Source of the DNA: Pleionea sediminis
GTDB lineage: Bacteria > Pseudomonadota > Gammaproteobacteria > Enterobacterales > Kangiellaceae
Direction of reading: 5' to 3'
DNA length: 64,000 bases
Assembly (NCBI RefSeq): GCF_007570825.1
Contig: NZ_SUNB01000005.1
Span: 62,001-126,000, forward strand
Shown here one piece after another: positions 16,367 to 24,150 of the stretch; positions within the stretch are counted from its first letter, which is position 1, and each line of letters begins with the position of its first letter. The notes under the pieces were generated by a model, which was not told the origin of the DNA, made no database searches, and worked only from the letters and a program-made list of their open reading frames with translations. Made by a program: the position numbers and the translations under genes.

Positions 16367-16930
16367 ATGGTCAACGTCATACCTCAATCATTTAATGAAA
16401 TTCAGCATCTTTTACCTTCGCTAAAAGAGGTTGGAAAGAAACGTGAGTTTAAGAAGAATGATTTTATCTGCCGAGCGGGCGATAAAGTTACTCACTTGTT
16501 TTATATTGTCAGCGGCTTGGTAAAGTGCTTTCAGGTTCATGACGGCAAGGAGGTTATATTAAGGATTTTATCAGATAATAGCGCTGCGTTTGCCTATTCG
16601 GCCTTTTTGACCGACAGTTTGTCTTTGGAATACATTGAGTGCATGCAAGATTGCCAAGGTGTACTGATTTCGTTAACTGATCTGCAGCGTGCTCGAGAAA
16701 AAAAGCCAGAAATCAATCGGCTGTATCAATTCATGGCAGAACAACACTACTTGTCGATGGAAAGACGGTTAATAATGCTCCATCATAAATCGGCCAAAGA
16801 GCGATATCGTTTTTTTTGTGAACATATGGACGATAAAGTGGTCACGGAAACTCCGAAAAACTGTATTGCTTCTTACTTAGGTATCACACCGGAATCTTTT
16901 AGTCGAATAAAACGAGAACTTAACAATTGA
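16367..16930 (+). CDS. Crp/Fnr-family transcriptional regulator
   Basis: The protein has 187 residues. The N-terminal cyclic-nucleotide-binding-like beta roll is visible: FICRAGDKVTHLFYIVSGLV (about 34-53), then KEVILRILSDNSAAF. The C-terminal winged helix is short, ending NCIASYLGITPESFSRIKREL, a normal Crp/Fnr recognition helix. There are no N-terminal Fe-S cysteines of the FNR type. It is short for the family (usually 200-230). The DUF1272-GyrI gene follows 60 bp downstream on the same strand and may be a target or partner. Confidence 0.88.
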   Translation: MVNVIPQSFNEIQHLLPSLKEVGKKREFKKNDFICRAGDKVTHLFYIVSGLVKCFQVHDGKEVILRILSDNSAAFAYSAFLTDSLSLEYIECMQDCQGVLISLTDLQRAREKKPEINRLYQFMAEQHYLSMERRLIMLHHKSAKERYRFFCEHMDDKVVTETPKNCIASYLGITPESFSRIKRELNN

Positions 16931-16953
16931 TAAGGTTTTAAATGGCGAACCTA

Positions 16954-16982
16954 CCTAGAATGACGATCAAACCAGTTCTAGG
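16954..16982 (+). promoter_or_regulatory. Inverted repeat covering the RBS of the DUF1272-GyrI gene
   Basis: The 7-bp arms cctagaa (16954-16960) and ttctagg (16976-16982) flank 15 bp. The right arm overlaps the Shine-Dalgarno (taggag) of the gene starting at 16991. It may be an operator, perhaps for the adjacent Crp-like protein, or an RNA hairpin that masks the RBS. Confidence 0.4.
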
Positions 16983-16990
16983 AGTTACCC

Positions 16991-17671
16991 ATGTTAAAAA
17001 TGAAACCTAATTGCGAAAGTTGTGACTGTGGTGTCAGAGCGGATTCTTCGGCCTATATTTGTTCTTTTGAATGCACCTTTTGCAATAAATGTACGCAATC
17101 TTTCGATGCAAAGTGCCCTAACTGCTCGGGCGAACTCGTTCCTCGACCCAAAAGAGCTAAGAGTCTCGCTGTGAATTCTGAAGATAGCGATTCATTTGGA
17201 AATAAAAACGGTATTAACGTAAAACTGGATAATATTGAGTCAAAGGCCATTGTAGGAATAAGTGCGCGAACCAACAATTCAAATGAATTGAATGCTTCGA
17301 AAGCTAAATTGCCTAAGTTATGGCGAGATTTCAGAAATAAGATACTTGATAAAGATGTTTTTGGCTCGGCAGTTTATGGCGTTTATTCAGATTATGAAAC
17401 GGATGCGAATGGAGAATACTCGGTACTCGCTGGTGTCGAATGTGACCAAACCAATGAAAACCTAAAACATTTGGATGTTGTACAAATTCCGGGAGGGAAG
17501 TTTTTGGTGTTTGAAGCGAAAGGCTCCACTCCAGAAGTGCTTTACCAAACCTGGATTAAAGTATGGGAATATTTTTCTCAACCTAAAGTGAGTTATGTAC
17601 GAACGTTTACAACCGACTTTGACGTTCGAAAAGAAAATAATCAAATTGCAATATATATTGCTGTTCAATAA
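16991..17671 (+). CDS. DUF1272 zinc-ribbon fused to a GyrI-like effector-binding domain
   Basis: The protein has 226 residues in two parts. Residues 1-55 form a DUF1272-like double zinc ribbon (CESCDCG, then CSFECTFCNKC and CPNCSGEL). A linker of about 30 residues follows. Residues about 85-226 match the GyrI/AraC effector-binding fold, as in YdeE: KLWRDFRNKI, VYGVYSDYETDANGEYS, IPGGKFLVFEAKG and the terminal IYIAVQ strand. There is no HTH. The fold normally binds small hydrophobic molecules. Being behind a Crp-like regulator suggests stress or xenobiotic sensing, by inference. It converges on the histidine kinase gene with a 7-bp gap. Confidence 0.8.
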   Translation: MLKMKPNCESCDCGVRADSSAYICSFECTFCNKCTQSFDAKCPNCSGELVPRPKRAKSLAVNSEDSDSFGNKNGINVKLDNIESKAIVGISARTNNSNELNASKAKLPKLWRDFRNKILDKDVFGSAVYGVYSDYETDANGEYSVLAGVECDQTNENLKHLDVVQIPGGKFLVFEAKGSTPEVLYQTWIKVWEYFSQPKVSYVRTFTTDFDVRKENNQIAIYIAVQ

Positions 17672-17678
17672 TATTCTT

Positions 17679-18941
17679 TTACTCAATGACAACTTTTGTT
17701 CCTTCCGGTAGTTTTTCGATTTCTAGAGAGAGTCCTTGATGTTCACACAAACGTGCCACCAAGGACAAGCCAATGCCAAAACCTTGGCTGTGCTGTCCTT
17801 TAACTAAAGGCTCGGTTATGCGGTCTTTGATACTATCTTCTAGCCCGATACCGGTATCTGTAATGGTTAATCTCCCATCTGAAAACTGGACTGTCACACA
17901 GCCCTTTTGCGTATATTGAAAGGCATTGCCAATTAAGTTAGACAGCAAAATGTGCAGGTCGTGTTGATGAATCACTTTTTCTGCATTCGAAGTCACCTGT
18001 ACATTAACTTGGACAGGTTTATCTTCAATTAGCCGTGATTTTTCGACAATAACCTGCTCAACAATCGGTAATACTCGAACGGGTTTTGTCGCCTTCGGAT
18101 GCTCTTGGCGCGCTAAAGCTAATAATATGGTAATCATTTGTTCCATTTGAAGACAAGATGAGTCAATCTGAGCAATCAGTTGTTTTTGGTTATCTGTCAT
18201 TGAGTGACGGGTATTTTTAAGTAACTCCAAGGAGGTTTTAATAATGGCGATGGGAGTTCTTAACTCGTGGCTAGCATCGCGCGTGAAATGTTGCTCACGT
18301 TCAATATAAGTTTGAATTTGCTCCATGGAATACTCGAGTGCAGAAGCCAGTTGACCCACTTCGTTATTGGGGTATTGGTGTTTTAATGATTGACTTAAGG
18401 AAGTCGGCGATAAGTGTTCGATTTCCTTCGCCAGTTGTGTAACCGGTTTAATGGCTCGGTTACCAAGTCGGTAGCCCAGATAGATAGCGATGGCGGTCAG
18501 TATCATTGTCCAAAATCCTAAAAACCAAAGAATGGTTTTTCGATTGGAGCGAATTAATAATTGACTACTGACTTCAGCGACTAAGTAAGGACCATTCTCA
18601 TAAATTTGTAAAATGTGAAAGTATCGATTATTGTTTCCTGATACTTCGATACGTTCAGGTTCATCTAACATCGTCGATCTTATTTCATCAGGAAATTCAT
18701 TTAATGTTTTGTAAATTTGAATGTATTCCGCACGAGGCTTTGGCCATTCATTTTTCTTTTTAAAAACATCCAGAAGATATGCTTCTTCTTCTTTTAGCCG
18801 GAGTTGAAAGAATTTATCTTCAATGGTGTAAAGGTTGAGGAAGTTTAGACCACTAAAAAGTAATGACAGAAATAAAGCGAATCCAACAAAATATCTGAGT
18901 ATTTGATTGCGTAAACTAAACTGTCGCACTGGAATGTTCAA
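17679..18941 (-). CDS. Sensor histidine kinase
   Basis: The protein has 420 residues. TM1 (about 12-33) and TM2 (about 140-164) enclose a roughly 105-residue periplasmic sensor. A HAMP-like linker follows. The HisKA domain carries the phospho-acceptor His225 (DASHELRTP). The ATPase domain shows the N box LSNLIGNAFQYT, the G1 box DTGIGL and the G2 box GFGIGLSL, so it looks active. It lies 10 bp downstream of its response regulator and autophosphorylates to drive it. The signal is unknown; the secreted DJ-1/PfpI protein just upstream is a candidate partner. Confidence 0.93.
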   Translation of the reverse strand: MNIPVRQFSLRNQILRYFVGFALFLSLLFSGLNFLNLYTIEDKFFQLRLKEEEAYLLDVFKKKNEWPKPRAEYIQIYKTLNEFPDEIRSTMLDEPERIEVSGNNNRYFHILQIYENGPYLVAEVSSQLLIRSNRKTILWFLGFWTMILTAIAIYLGYRLGNRAIKPVTQLAKEIEHLSPTSLSQSLKHQYPNNEVGQLASALEYSMEQIQTYIEREQHFTRDASHELRTPIAIIKTSLELLKNTRHSMTDNQKQLIAQIDSSCLQMEQMITILLALARQEHPKATKPVRVLPIVEQVIVEKSRLIEDKPVQVNVQVTSNAEKVIHQHDLHILLSNLIGNAFQYTQKGCVTVQFSDGRLTITDTGIGLEDSIKDRITEPLVKGQHSQGFGIGLSLVARLCEHQGLSLEIEKLPEGTKVVIE

Positions 18942-18951
18942 ACAAAGGCCT

Positions 18952-19644
18952 TTAATTTTCGACGGCTAAACTAAAGCCAACACCGTGTATTGTCTTAATG
19001 ATAGGTTCTGGAAATGGTTTATCAACAGCTTGTCTGAGTTGATAGATATGTGAGCGTAGAGAGTCCGATTCTGTTGGATCATCTCCCCACAGCTTTCTAG
19101 CGAGCTCAGAACGTGTCACAACTTTAGGGTGCGCTTGGGCAAGTATTTCAAGAATCGAATAACTCATGCTTGTTAAATTGAGAGGACGGTTTTGACGCAT
19201 CGCTCGTTTACTTGCAGTATCAATCATGAGATCTCCCACATGAATTGTCTGTGGTTGATGCAATTGGTTACGTTGCGTTAGAGCAAGACATCGCATGTGG
19301 AGCTCTTCCAACGCAAATGGTTTGGTTAAGTAGTCGTCCGCACCTTGTTCAAATCCAGCAATTTTATCTGGTAAGGCATCTCTTGCGGTAAGCATGATAA
19401 TTGGAGTTCGATATTCTGCATTTTTACGAATATTCTCGCAGACTTTTAAGCCGTCCATGCCAGGTAGCGTTAAATCGAGAATAATGACGTCATAATGATT
19501 TTCAAGTGCAAGTGATAAACCGCTTGTACCCGAGTGTGCAAAGTCAAGCGTATATCCTTGTGCCTCAAAAAACTGTGCGATATTCTTGCACAAGTCAATT
19601 TGATCTTCGATGAGTAAAATATAAATTGATGCCCGCTCTTTCAT
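18952..19644 (-). CDS. OmpR/PhoB-family response regulator
   Basis: The protein has 230 residues. The receiver domain has the acidic pair (IEDQ), the phospho-acceptor Asp57 (ILDLTLPGMDG), the conserved Thr (MLTARD) and Lys (LTKPFALEELH). The C-terminal winged helix ends SDSLRSHIYQLRQAVDKP followed by IIKTIHGVGFSL, typical of the OmpR group. It is paired with the kinase 10 bp downstream. The DJ-1/PfpI-TPR gene lies 59 bp upstream on the same strand and may share the operon or be the target promoter. Confidence 0.95.
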   Translation of the reverse strand: MKERASIYILLIEDQIDLCKNIAQFFEAQGYTLDFAHSGTSGLSLALENHYDVIILDLTLPGMDGLKVCENIRKNAEYRTPIIMLTARDALPDKIAGFEQGADDYLTKPFALEELHMRCLALTQRNQLHQPQTIHVGDLMIDTASKRAMRQNRPLNLTSMSYSILEILAQAHPKVVTRSELARKLWGDDPTESDSLRSHIYQLRQAVDKPFPEPIIKTIHGVGFSLAVEN

Positions 19645-19703
19645 ATCTATTGCTCTGATTGGACACTATGAAGTGGCACAGTGCCCAGTAGCTTTTAGGA
19701 TTA

Positions 19704-20825
19704 TTATAGTTGTTTTAATAACTCTTGAGCACTATTCATATCTGGATGTTCGCGGAGTAGCTCGGTAATCACTTCTTTTGCTTGCTTTATATCTCCAAGT
19801 TGTTGGTAAGCTTTCGCGATTTGTAATGCTATTTGTGGATGTTTCATGTCCTCTTGTGCAACTTGCAGCAAAGTTAATGCATCAGCTGTTTGCTTTTTTG
19901 TTTTGGCTTCTAAAAAATAATAGTATCCGTACATTCCGAGTAACTCTGGTTGAAATTTTGATTTATTTGCTCGATAAGTGTTGATGACATCAGACTTCCC
20001 TCTCAAAAACTTAGATACGATAGCCAGTGTTTGATCGTCTTTATAACGATTGATTTTAGGGTTTTTGATTCCCATCGTTTCGAGCATGGCCTTTGCGACA
20101 TCAACCGTTGATGTCGGATTTTGGCCTGTAATAAGTCGGTTATCGATCGCGACATGACTCAACATCATCGGGCTACTTTCAAACCTAGCTGTACGTTGTT
20201 TTAGTTTATCTTCGAGCATAAACTCAAATTTTTCAGACCATTTTTTCCCAAACAGTTTTTCTTCTTGGTTGGTAAAGGCATTAACTGCTTTTCCTGCGAC
20301 CAGGTAGTTACCATTGTTGAGCTTTACATTAACTAATGCTGCTGGCCCATGACACACCGCGCCAATGGTGCCACCCGATTGATAGATATCAGAGATGATC
20401 GCCTGCAATGGCTGATGATCGTGCAGATCGAACATGGCTCCTTTACCACCAACCACAAAAACCGCATTGTAATTACTCGCATTAATTGTCGAAAGTTTCA
20501 GTGAATTCTGTAGTTTTTGTTGTGCTTGGCGGTCTGCCAAAAATGCTTGGTTAAAAGGCTGGTCAGGATTGTATTGATCGGCTTCAGCGAGTCCGCCTTC
20601 AGGACTGGCTATATCGACCACGACTCCGTTATTGTGAAACGTCAAATAAGCTTTCGATAATTCATCAAACTCAAAGCCAGGTTGAGTTTCTCCATTGTTT
20701 TCTCCATGACTACTGATTACCATCAGTAACTTTTTTGCAGGAGCGCGAGAATCGACATTACTGGCACATACTAAGGCCAGTGAAACGAATAAATAGCTGA
20801 TTTTATTAGAAATATACTTAAGCAT
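19704..20825 (-). CDS. Secreted DJ-1/PfpI-family protein with C-terminal TPR
   Basis: I start it at ATG 20825 because the preceding in-frame codons give no signal peptide and this start opens with one (MLKYISNKISYLFVSLALVC). The mature protein is therefore exported. The DJ-1/PfpI domain has the SPEGG motif (about 78-82) and the nucleophile Cys158 in GAVCHGPAAL, as in Hsp31/glyoxalase-like members. Residues about 280-373 form TPR-like helices (ALTLLQVAQEDM, QIALQIAKAYQQLGDI). DJ-1 plus TPR with export is uncommon. It lies 59 bp before the response regulator gene. Its start faces the aspartyl-protease gene across 134 bp. Confidence 0.82.
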   Translation of the reverse strand: MLKYISNKISYLFVSLALVCASNVDSRAPAKKLLMVISSHGENNGETQPGFEFDELSKAYLTFHNNGVVVDIASPEGGLAEADQYNPDQPFNQAFLADRQAQQKLQNSLKLSTINASNYNAVFVVGGKGAMFDLHDHQPLQAIISDIYQSGGTIGAVCHGPAALVNVKLNNGNYLVAGKAVNAFTNQEEKLFGKKWSEKFEFMLEDKLKQRTARFESSPMMLSHVAIDNRLITGQNPTSTVDVAKAMLETMGIKNPKINRYKDDQTLAIVSKFLRGKSDVINTYRANKSKFQPELLGMYGYYYFLEAKTKKQTADALTLLQVAQEDMKHPQIALQIAKAYQQLGDIKQAKEVITELLREHPDMNSAQELLKQL

Positions 20826-20959
20826 GGAGTAAGCCCTCTTAGTCTTCAATTGCTGATAGCTTACCAATGAATCTGTGAAATAATTGTCAAATGCCATTTC
20901 ACATCGATTTCACATCGTCTGCGGTATCTTTAAGCATTCTTGACCCATTGGAGAAGACC

Positions 20960-22180
20960 ATGCGTGCAGTGCTTGTTTTACTATTTATCACTGGCTTATC
21001 GGGCTGTAACTTCATTAACAGTGTTCGATTGCTTAATGCAAATGACAGTTTGGAACCTGTCTGGTTGTATAAAGAAGAGATTGCAACTGTGAATTCCCAT
21101 TACATTGGTGAGCAATTATTTATCGAAGCCAGCATTAATGGGCAAGAGGGTTATCGATTTTTAATTGATACAGGCGCATCGATTCCTTGTCTTATGACTA
21201 CCGAAAAGGTGAAGCAATTATCTTTGGTAAAAGAATATGAAGTTGAAATTGGTGGCAATGGAAATGAGTCAGACTCACCGGCGTTTGCTACTCAAATAAA
21301 ACAAGTCGATTTTGGACCTGTCCGATTTAATAATATGACATTCTGTGTCGTTCCGCTCGAAACAACTCAATATTATTTACGGCAAGATGAAGCTTTATTT
21401 GACGGGGTTATTGGTGTTCAGTTGTTTGATCATTATCCCATTCAAATCAATCCTGAAACTAATGAAATGGTGGTTTTTAAAAATGAATATCAGCCTCACG
21501 CAGAGGATTCACACGTGGTTTTGGAATCCAGTTGGGGCAAGTATTATATTCAGGCTGAAATTGAACTCACTTCCGACAGCTATCAACCTGTTGAAATGAT
21601 TGTTGATAGCGGAAGTCGTAATTACATTAAACTCAATAAAAGTATGTTAAAAAGCCTTAATACGAGCACGCCCAGAGTTACGGCGGCAGACTTTGGTCTT
21701 AGTGGTCGAAATGTGCATGAAAGAGCACTAATTCCTGGGATAAAGGTAGGAAATCAAGAAGCAAAACAAATCCGAGCGAACTTTATTCACGACGATGACG
21801 ATGATGACATAACCTACATTTTAGGCAATGCTTTTTTAAATCATTTTATTGTGACGTTCGATGTAAAGAATGAGTCGATGTATTTTAGACACGGTACACA
21901 GTTAGAGAAGTTATCCAAGTTTAATTTGATAGGCTTGCAACTGCGTAAGACTCAGTCCGGACTCTTTGTGGTTCGAAATATCATACCTCAATTGCCTGCG
22001 GCGCGTTTAGATTTTGAAGAGGGCGATCTTATTTCCTCAATCGGTGGTGTTCCTGCCGTTGATATGAGTTTGTCTGATTGGATAACTCGTTCGTCGCTAG
22101 AAGAGTCTATTGAAATATGTCGGATTAGAAAAAGCGATGAGCGGTGCTTTAATACCGTGCCGTCTCTTTGGTTTAAGTGA
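20960..22180 (+). CDS. Pepsin/retropepsin-like aspartyl protease lipoprotein with PDZ domain
   Basis: The start is set at ATG 20960, with ggagaag 7-10 bp upstream. It opens with a lipoprotein signal (RAVLVLLFITGLSGCN, lipobox LSGC). An earlier ATG at 20891 would bury the signal peptide. Two aspartyl-protease half-sites are present: FLIDTGAS near 65 and IVDSGSRNY near 215. The single chain could therefore form the active pair. Residues about 325-400 are PDZ-like (GLFVVRNIIPQLPAA, LDFEEGDLISSIGG). Two-repeat plus PDZ envelope proteases occur in gammaproteobacteria and Bacteroidetes. The substrate is unknown. Confidence 0.85.
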   Translation: MRAVLVLLFITGLSGCNFINSVRLLNANDSLEPVWLYKEEIATVNSHYIGEQLFIEASINGQEGYRFLIDTGASIPCLMTTEKVKQLSLVKEYEVEIGGNGNESDSPAFATQIKQVDFGPVRFNNMTFCVVPLETTQYYLRQDEALFDGVIGVQLFDHYPIQINPETNEMVVFKNEYQPHAEDSHVVLESSWGKYYIQAEIELTSDSYQPVEMIVDSGSRNYIKLNKSMLKSLNTSTPRVTAADFGLSGRNVHERALIPGIKVGNQEAKQIRANFIHDDDDDDITYILGNAFLNHFIVTFDVKNESMYFRHGTQLEKLSKFNLIGLQLRKTQSGLFVVRNIIPQLPAARLDFEEGDLISSIGGVPAVDMSLSDWITRSSLEESIEICRIRKSDERCFNTVPSLWFK

Positions 22181-22340
22181 AACTTTAGTCTTTAATGAAA
22201 GCTACTGTTTAATGGTGAGTGTTATTGTTGTGTTTGTATTAGAAAAAATGATGATTATTATTTTTGATAGATGGTTATGAGCTAGAACTTAATGTACTGA
22301 TTAACGAAAGAGACAATGTTTTATGAGGTGTTATAGAACA

Positions 22341-23165
22341 TTATCGATTCATTAACTTAAAAACACCCAGTTTTAGCCACTGTTCGCGAATGCCTTTTGG
22401 TTTTGACCAATCTTTCATGAGTTCCACTTGATTCACGCCATTGACAGTTATTACTTGATTGATAGCTGTAGTAATGTTTGAGTACTCGATGAAGTTCTTT
22501 AACAGTGAATATTCAAGTTCATTCATGGTGACTAATCGAGTCTTATAGTTTTTTCGAACAAGTACAGTGTAAGTGGTGTGTAATGGAGGTAGTTTGGGTG
22601 ACTGGTTATCGCGAACCTGACAGTAGTAATTTGCAACTGGAAAGCGAGTGGAAATAAGTGCTATGGCTCGCTGTGGTTTCAACTGGTTGTCGTCCATGTT
22701 GTCCGAAAGTTTCTCCAGAAGATTTGCTTCGTCGCCTGGTGCATCAAACATAATAAAAGCTTGTCGTTCAAAGTAAGCCAAATCAATCATAAAGTTAATC
22801 CAGGCTTCTTGCTTCTTTTCAGGAAGCTCTGCATCGGGCCTCGTTTTTTGAAGGTAACTGGGAAACCTTTCACCCAGCTCGTGTAAAGAATAACTGTTTG
22901 ATGGGTATTCGAATAAATAATCTTGTGCGAAGGCATTAAATACTGACTCGCCTAAACAATAACATAGAGCGGGATATTGTTCACGTAAACAAGACAGTAA
23001 TCGAGCGTAATAACTTCTCTGATAAATACCTAGGCTTTCAGAAGCCGTTAGCTGTGAAGTGTGAGACACATTAATGTCAATACTTTTTTTATCGACTTGT
23101 CCCGGAAATATTAGAGCCTGTTGCATCCAGTGTTGTATGTTTTTTAAAGTATTTGAGTTGTGCAT
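22341..23165 (-). CDS. DUF2063 partner protein of the MNIO (HvfC/BufC-like)
   Basis: The protein has 274 residues. The N-terminal DUF2063 pattern is clear: LGIYQRSYYARLLSCLREQYPAL split around residues 45-67, then HELGERFPSYL. Small proteins of this type pair with DUF692 enzymes in methanobactin-like and bufferin clusters, where they recognise the precursor peptide. It is the third gene of the operon, 28 bp after the MNIO gene, which supports that role. The C-terminal half (150-274) is poorly recognisable but matches the usual helical/RRE-like second domain in length. Confidence 0.85.
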   Translation of the reverse strand: MHNSNTLKNIQHWMQQALIFPGQVDKKSIDINVSHTSQLTASESLGIYQRSYYARLLSCLREQYPALCYCLGESVFNAFAQDYLFEYPSNSYSLHELGERFPSYLQKTRPDAELPEKKQEAWINFMIDLAYFERQAFIMFDAPGDEANLLEKLSDNMDDNQLKPQRAIALISTRFPVANYYCQVRDNQSPKLPPLHTTYTVLVRKNYKTRLVTMNELEYSLLKNFIEYSNITTAINQVITVNGVNQVELMKDWSKPKGIREQWLKLGVFKLMNR

Positions 23166-23193
23166 GATTTTGGTTTTTATTGGATTATCAGCA

Positions 23194-24150
23194 TTAGCTG
23201 ACTTTGTCGGTAATATGACTCATTACTTGAGGAACCATAAAGTGATTGGGCGTAGAAATAGCATCTTCTGATTGTTCAAGATTATGAAGCGTTGATGACT
23301 CTACCTGAGAGCCTTTTATGAAATTCTTCGCTTTAAAAATTTCAGCTTCACAGTCTACTAAACTTGGAATGTTTCCGTCCCATTCTAAGCAGGTTGCCAC
23401 TCCCTGCGTTTGTTGCCAGGCAAATTGGAATAAGCGCCACACTTCATCGCGAACCGGTTGATCGTGTGTGTCGATAAGGTGAGTGCCACAATCTTGATGT
23501 CCTGCAAGATGCATTTGAACCACATTGTCAAATGGAAAGTCATTAAAATAATCAAAGGGATCCTTTCCAGCATTAAACGAACTCACAAAAACATTGTTGA
23601 CATCGAGTAACAATCCACAGTCAGTTTCATCAACCAATGCTTTTAAGAATTCTGGCTCTTCCATATTCGAATGATTGAATGTCATGTAAGTACTCGGGTT
23701 TTCGAGAACTAATTGACGTCCTAGATAATCTTGAACTTGATTCACTCGCGTCGTGATATGGTTTAAAGTCTCTTCGTTTAATGGAACCGGCAGTAAATCA
23801 TGGCTGTTGATGCCATTAATACCCGTCCAGCACAAGTGATCGCTGACCCATTCAGGCTCTATCACCTGGGTAAGAGTTTTTAAATTTTTTAAATAATCGA
23901 AGTTTAAAGGATCGCAACTACCAATGGATAATGAAACGCCATGAAAAACTAAAGGGTATCGCTCTGCGACTTGCTGTAAATCATAAAGTGATCGTCCTTT
24001 GGAGTTCATATAGTTTTCACTAATGATTTCAAACCAATCGACGCGTGCCTCGCCAGCAAGCACCTGCGTCATGTGAGGATGACGCAGGCCCAAACCAAAT
24101 CCGATTGAGCTTCTTGAACTTGATTTTTCTTCGTGAGTAGATTGAGTCAT
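23194..24150 (-). CDS. DUF692-family multinuclear iron oxidase (MNIO, BufB/HvfB-like)
   Basis: The start is set at ATG 24150, which overlaps the upstream stop as TAATG. A longer frame to 24204 is less likely. The 318-residue TIM-barrel signatures are intact: FHGVSLSIGS, EWVSDHLCW, LENPSTYM, LLLDVNNVFVS, MHLAGH and CLEWDGNIPS. These hold the His/Asp/Glu ligands for two or three irons. Family members (MbnB, TglH, ChrH, BufB) oxidatively modify cysteines in peptides. The obvious substrate is the Cys-rich tail of the protein encoded just upstream. All metal-ligand motifs look present, so I expect activity. Confidence 0.93.
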   Translation of the reverse strand: MTQSTHEEKSSSRSSIGFGLGLRHPHMTQVLAGEARVDWFEIISENYMNSKGRSLYDLQQVAERYPLVFHGVSLSIGSCDPLNFDYLKNLKTLTQVIEPEWVSDHLCWTGINGINSHDLLPVPLNEETLNHITTRVNQVQDYLGRQLVLENPSTYMTFNHSNMEEPEFLKALVDETDCGLLLDVNNVFVSSFNAGKDPFDYFNDFPFDNVVQMHLAGHQDCGTHLIDTHDQPVRDEVWRLFQFAWQQTQGVATCLEWDGNIPSLVDCEAEIFKAKNFIKGSQVESSTLHNLEQSEDAISTPNHFMVPQVMSHITDKVS

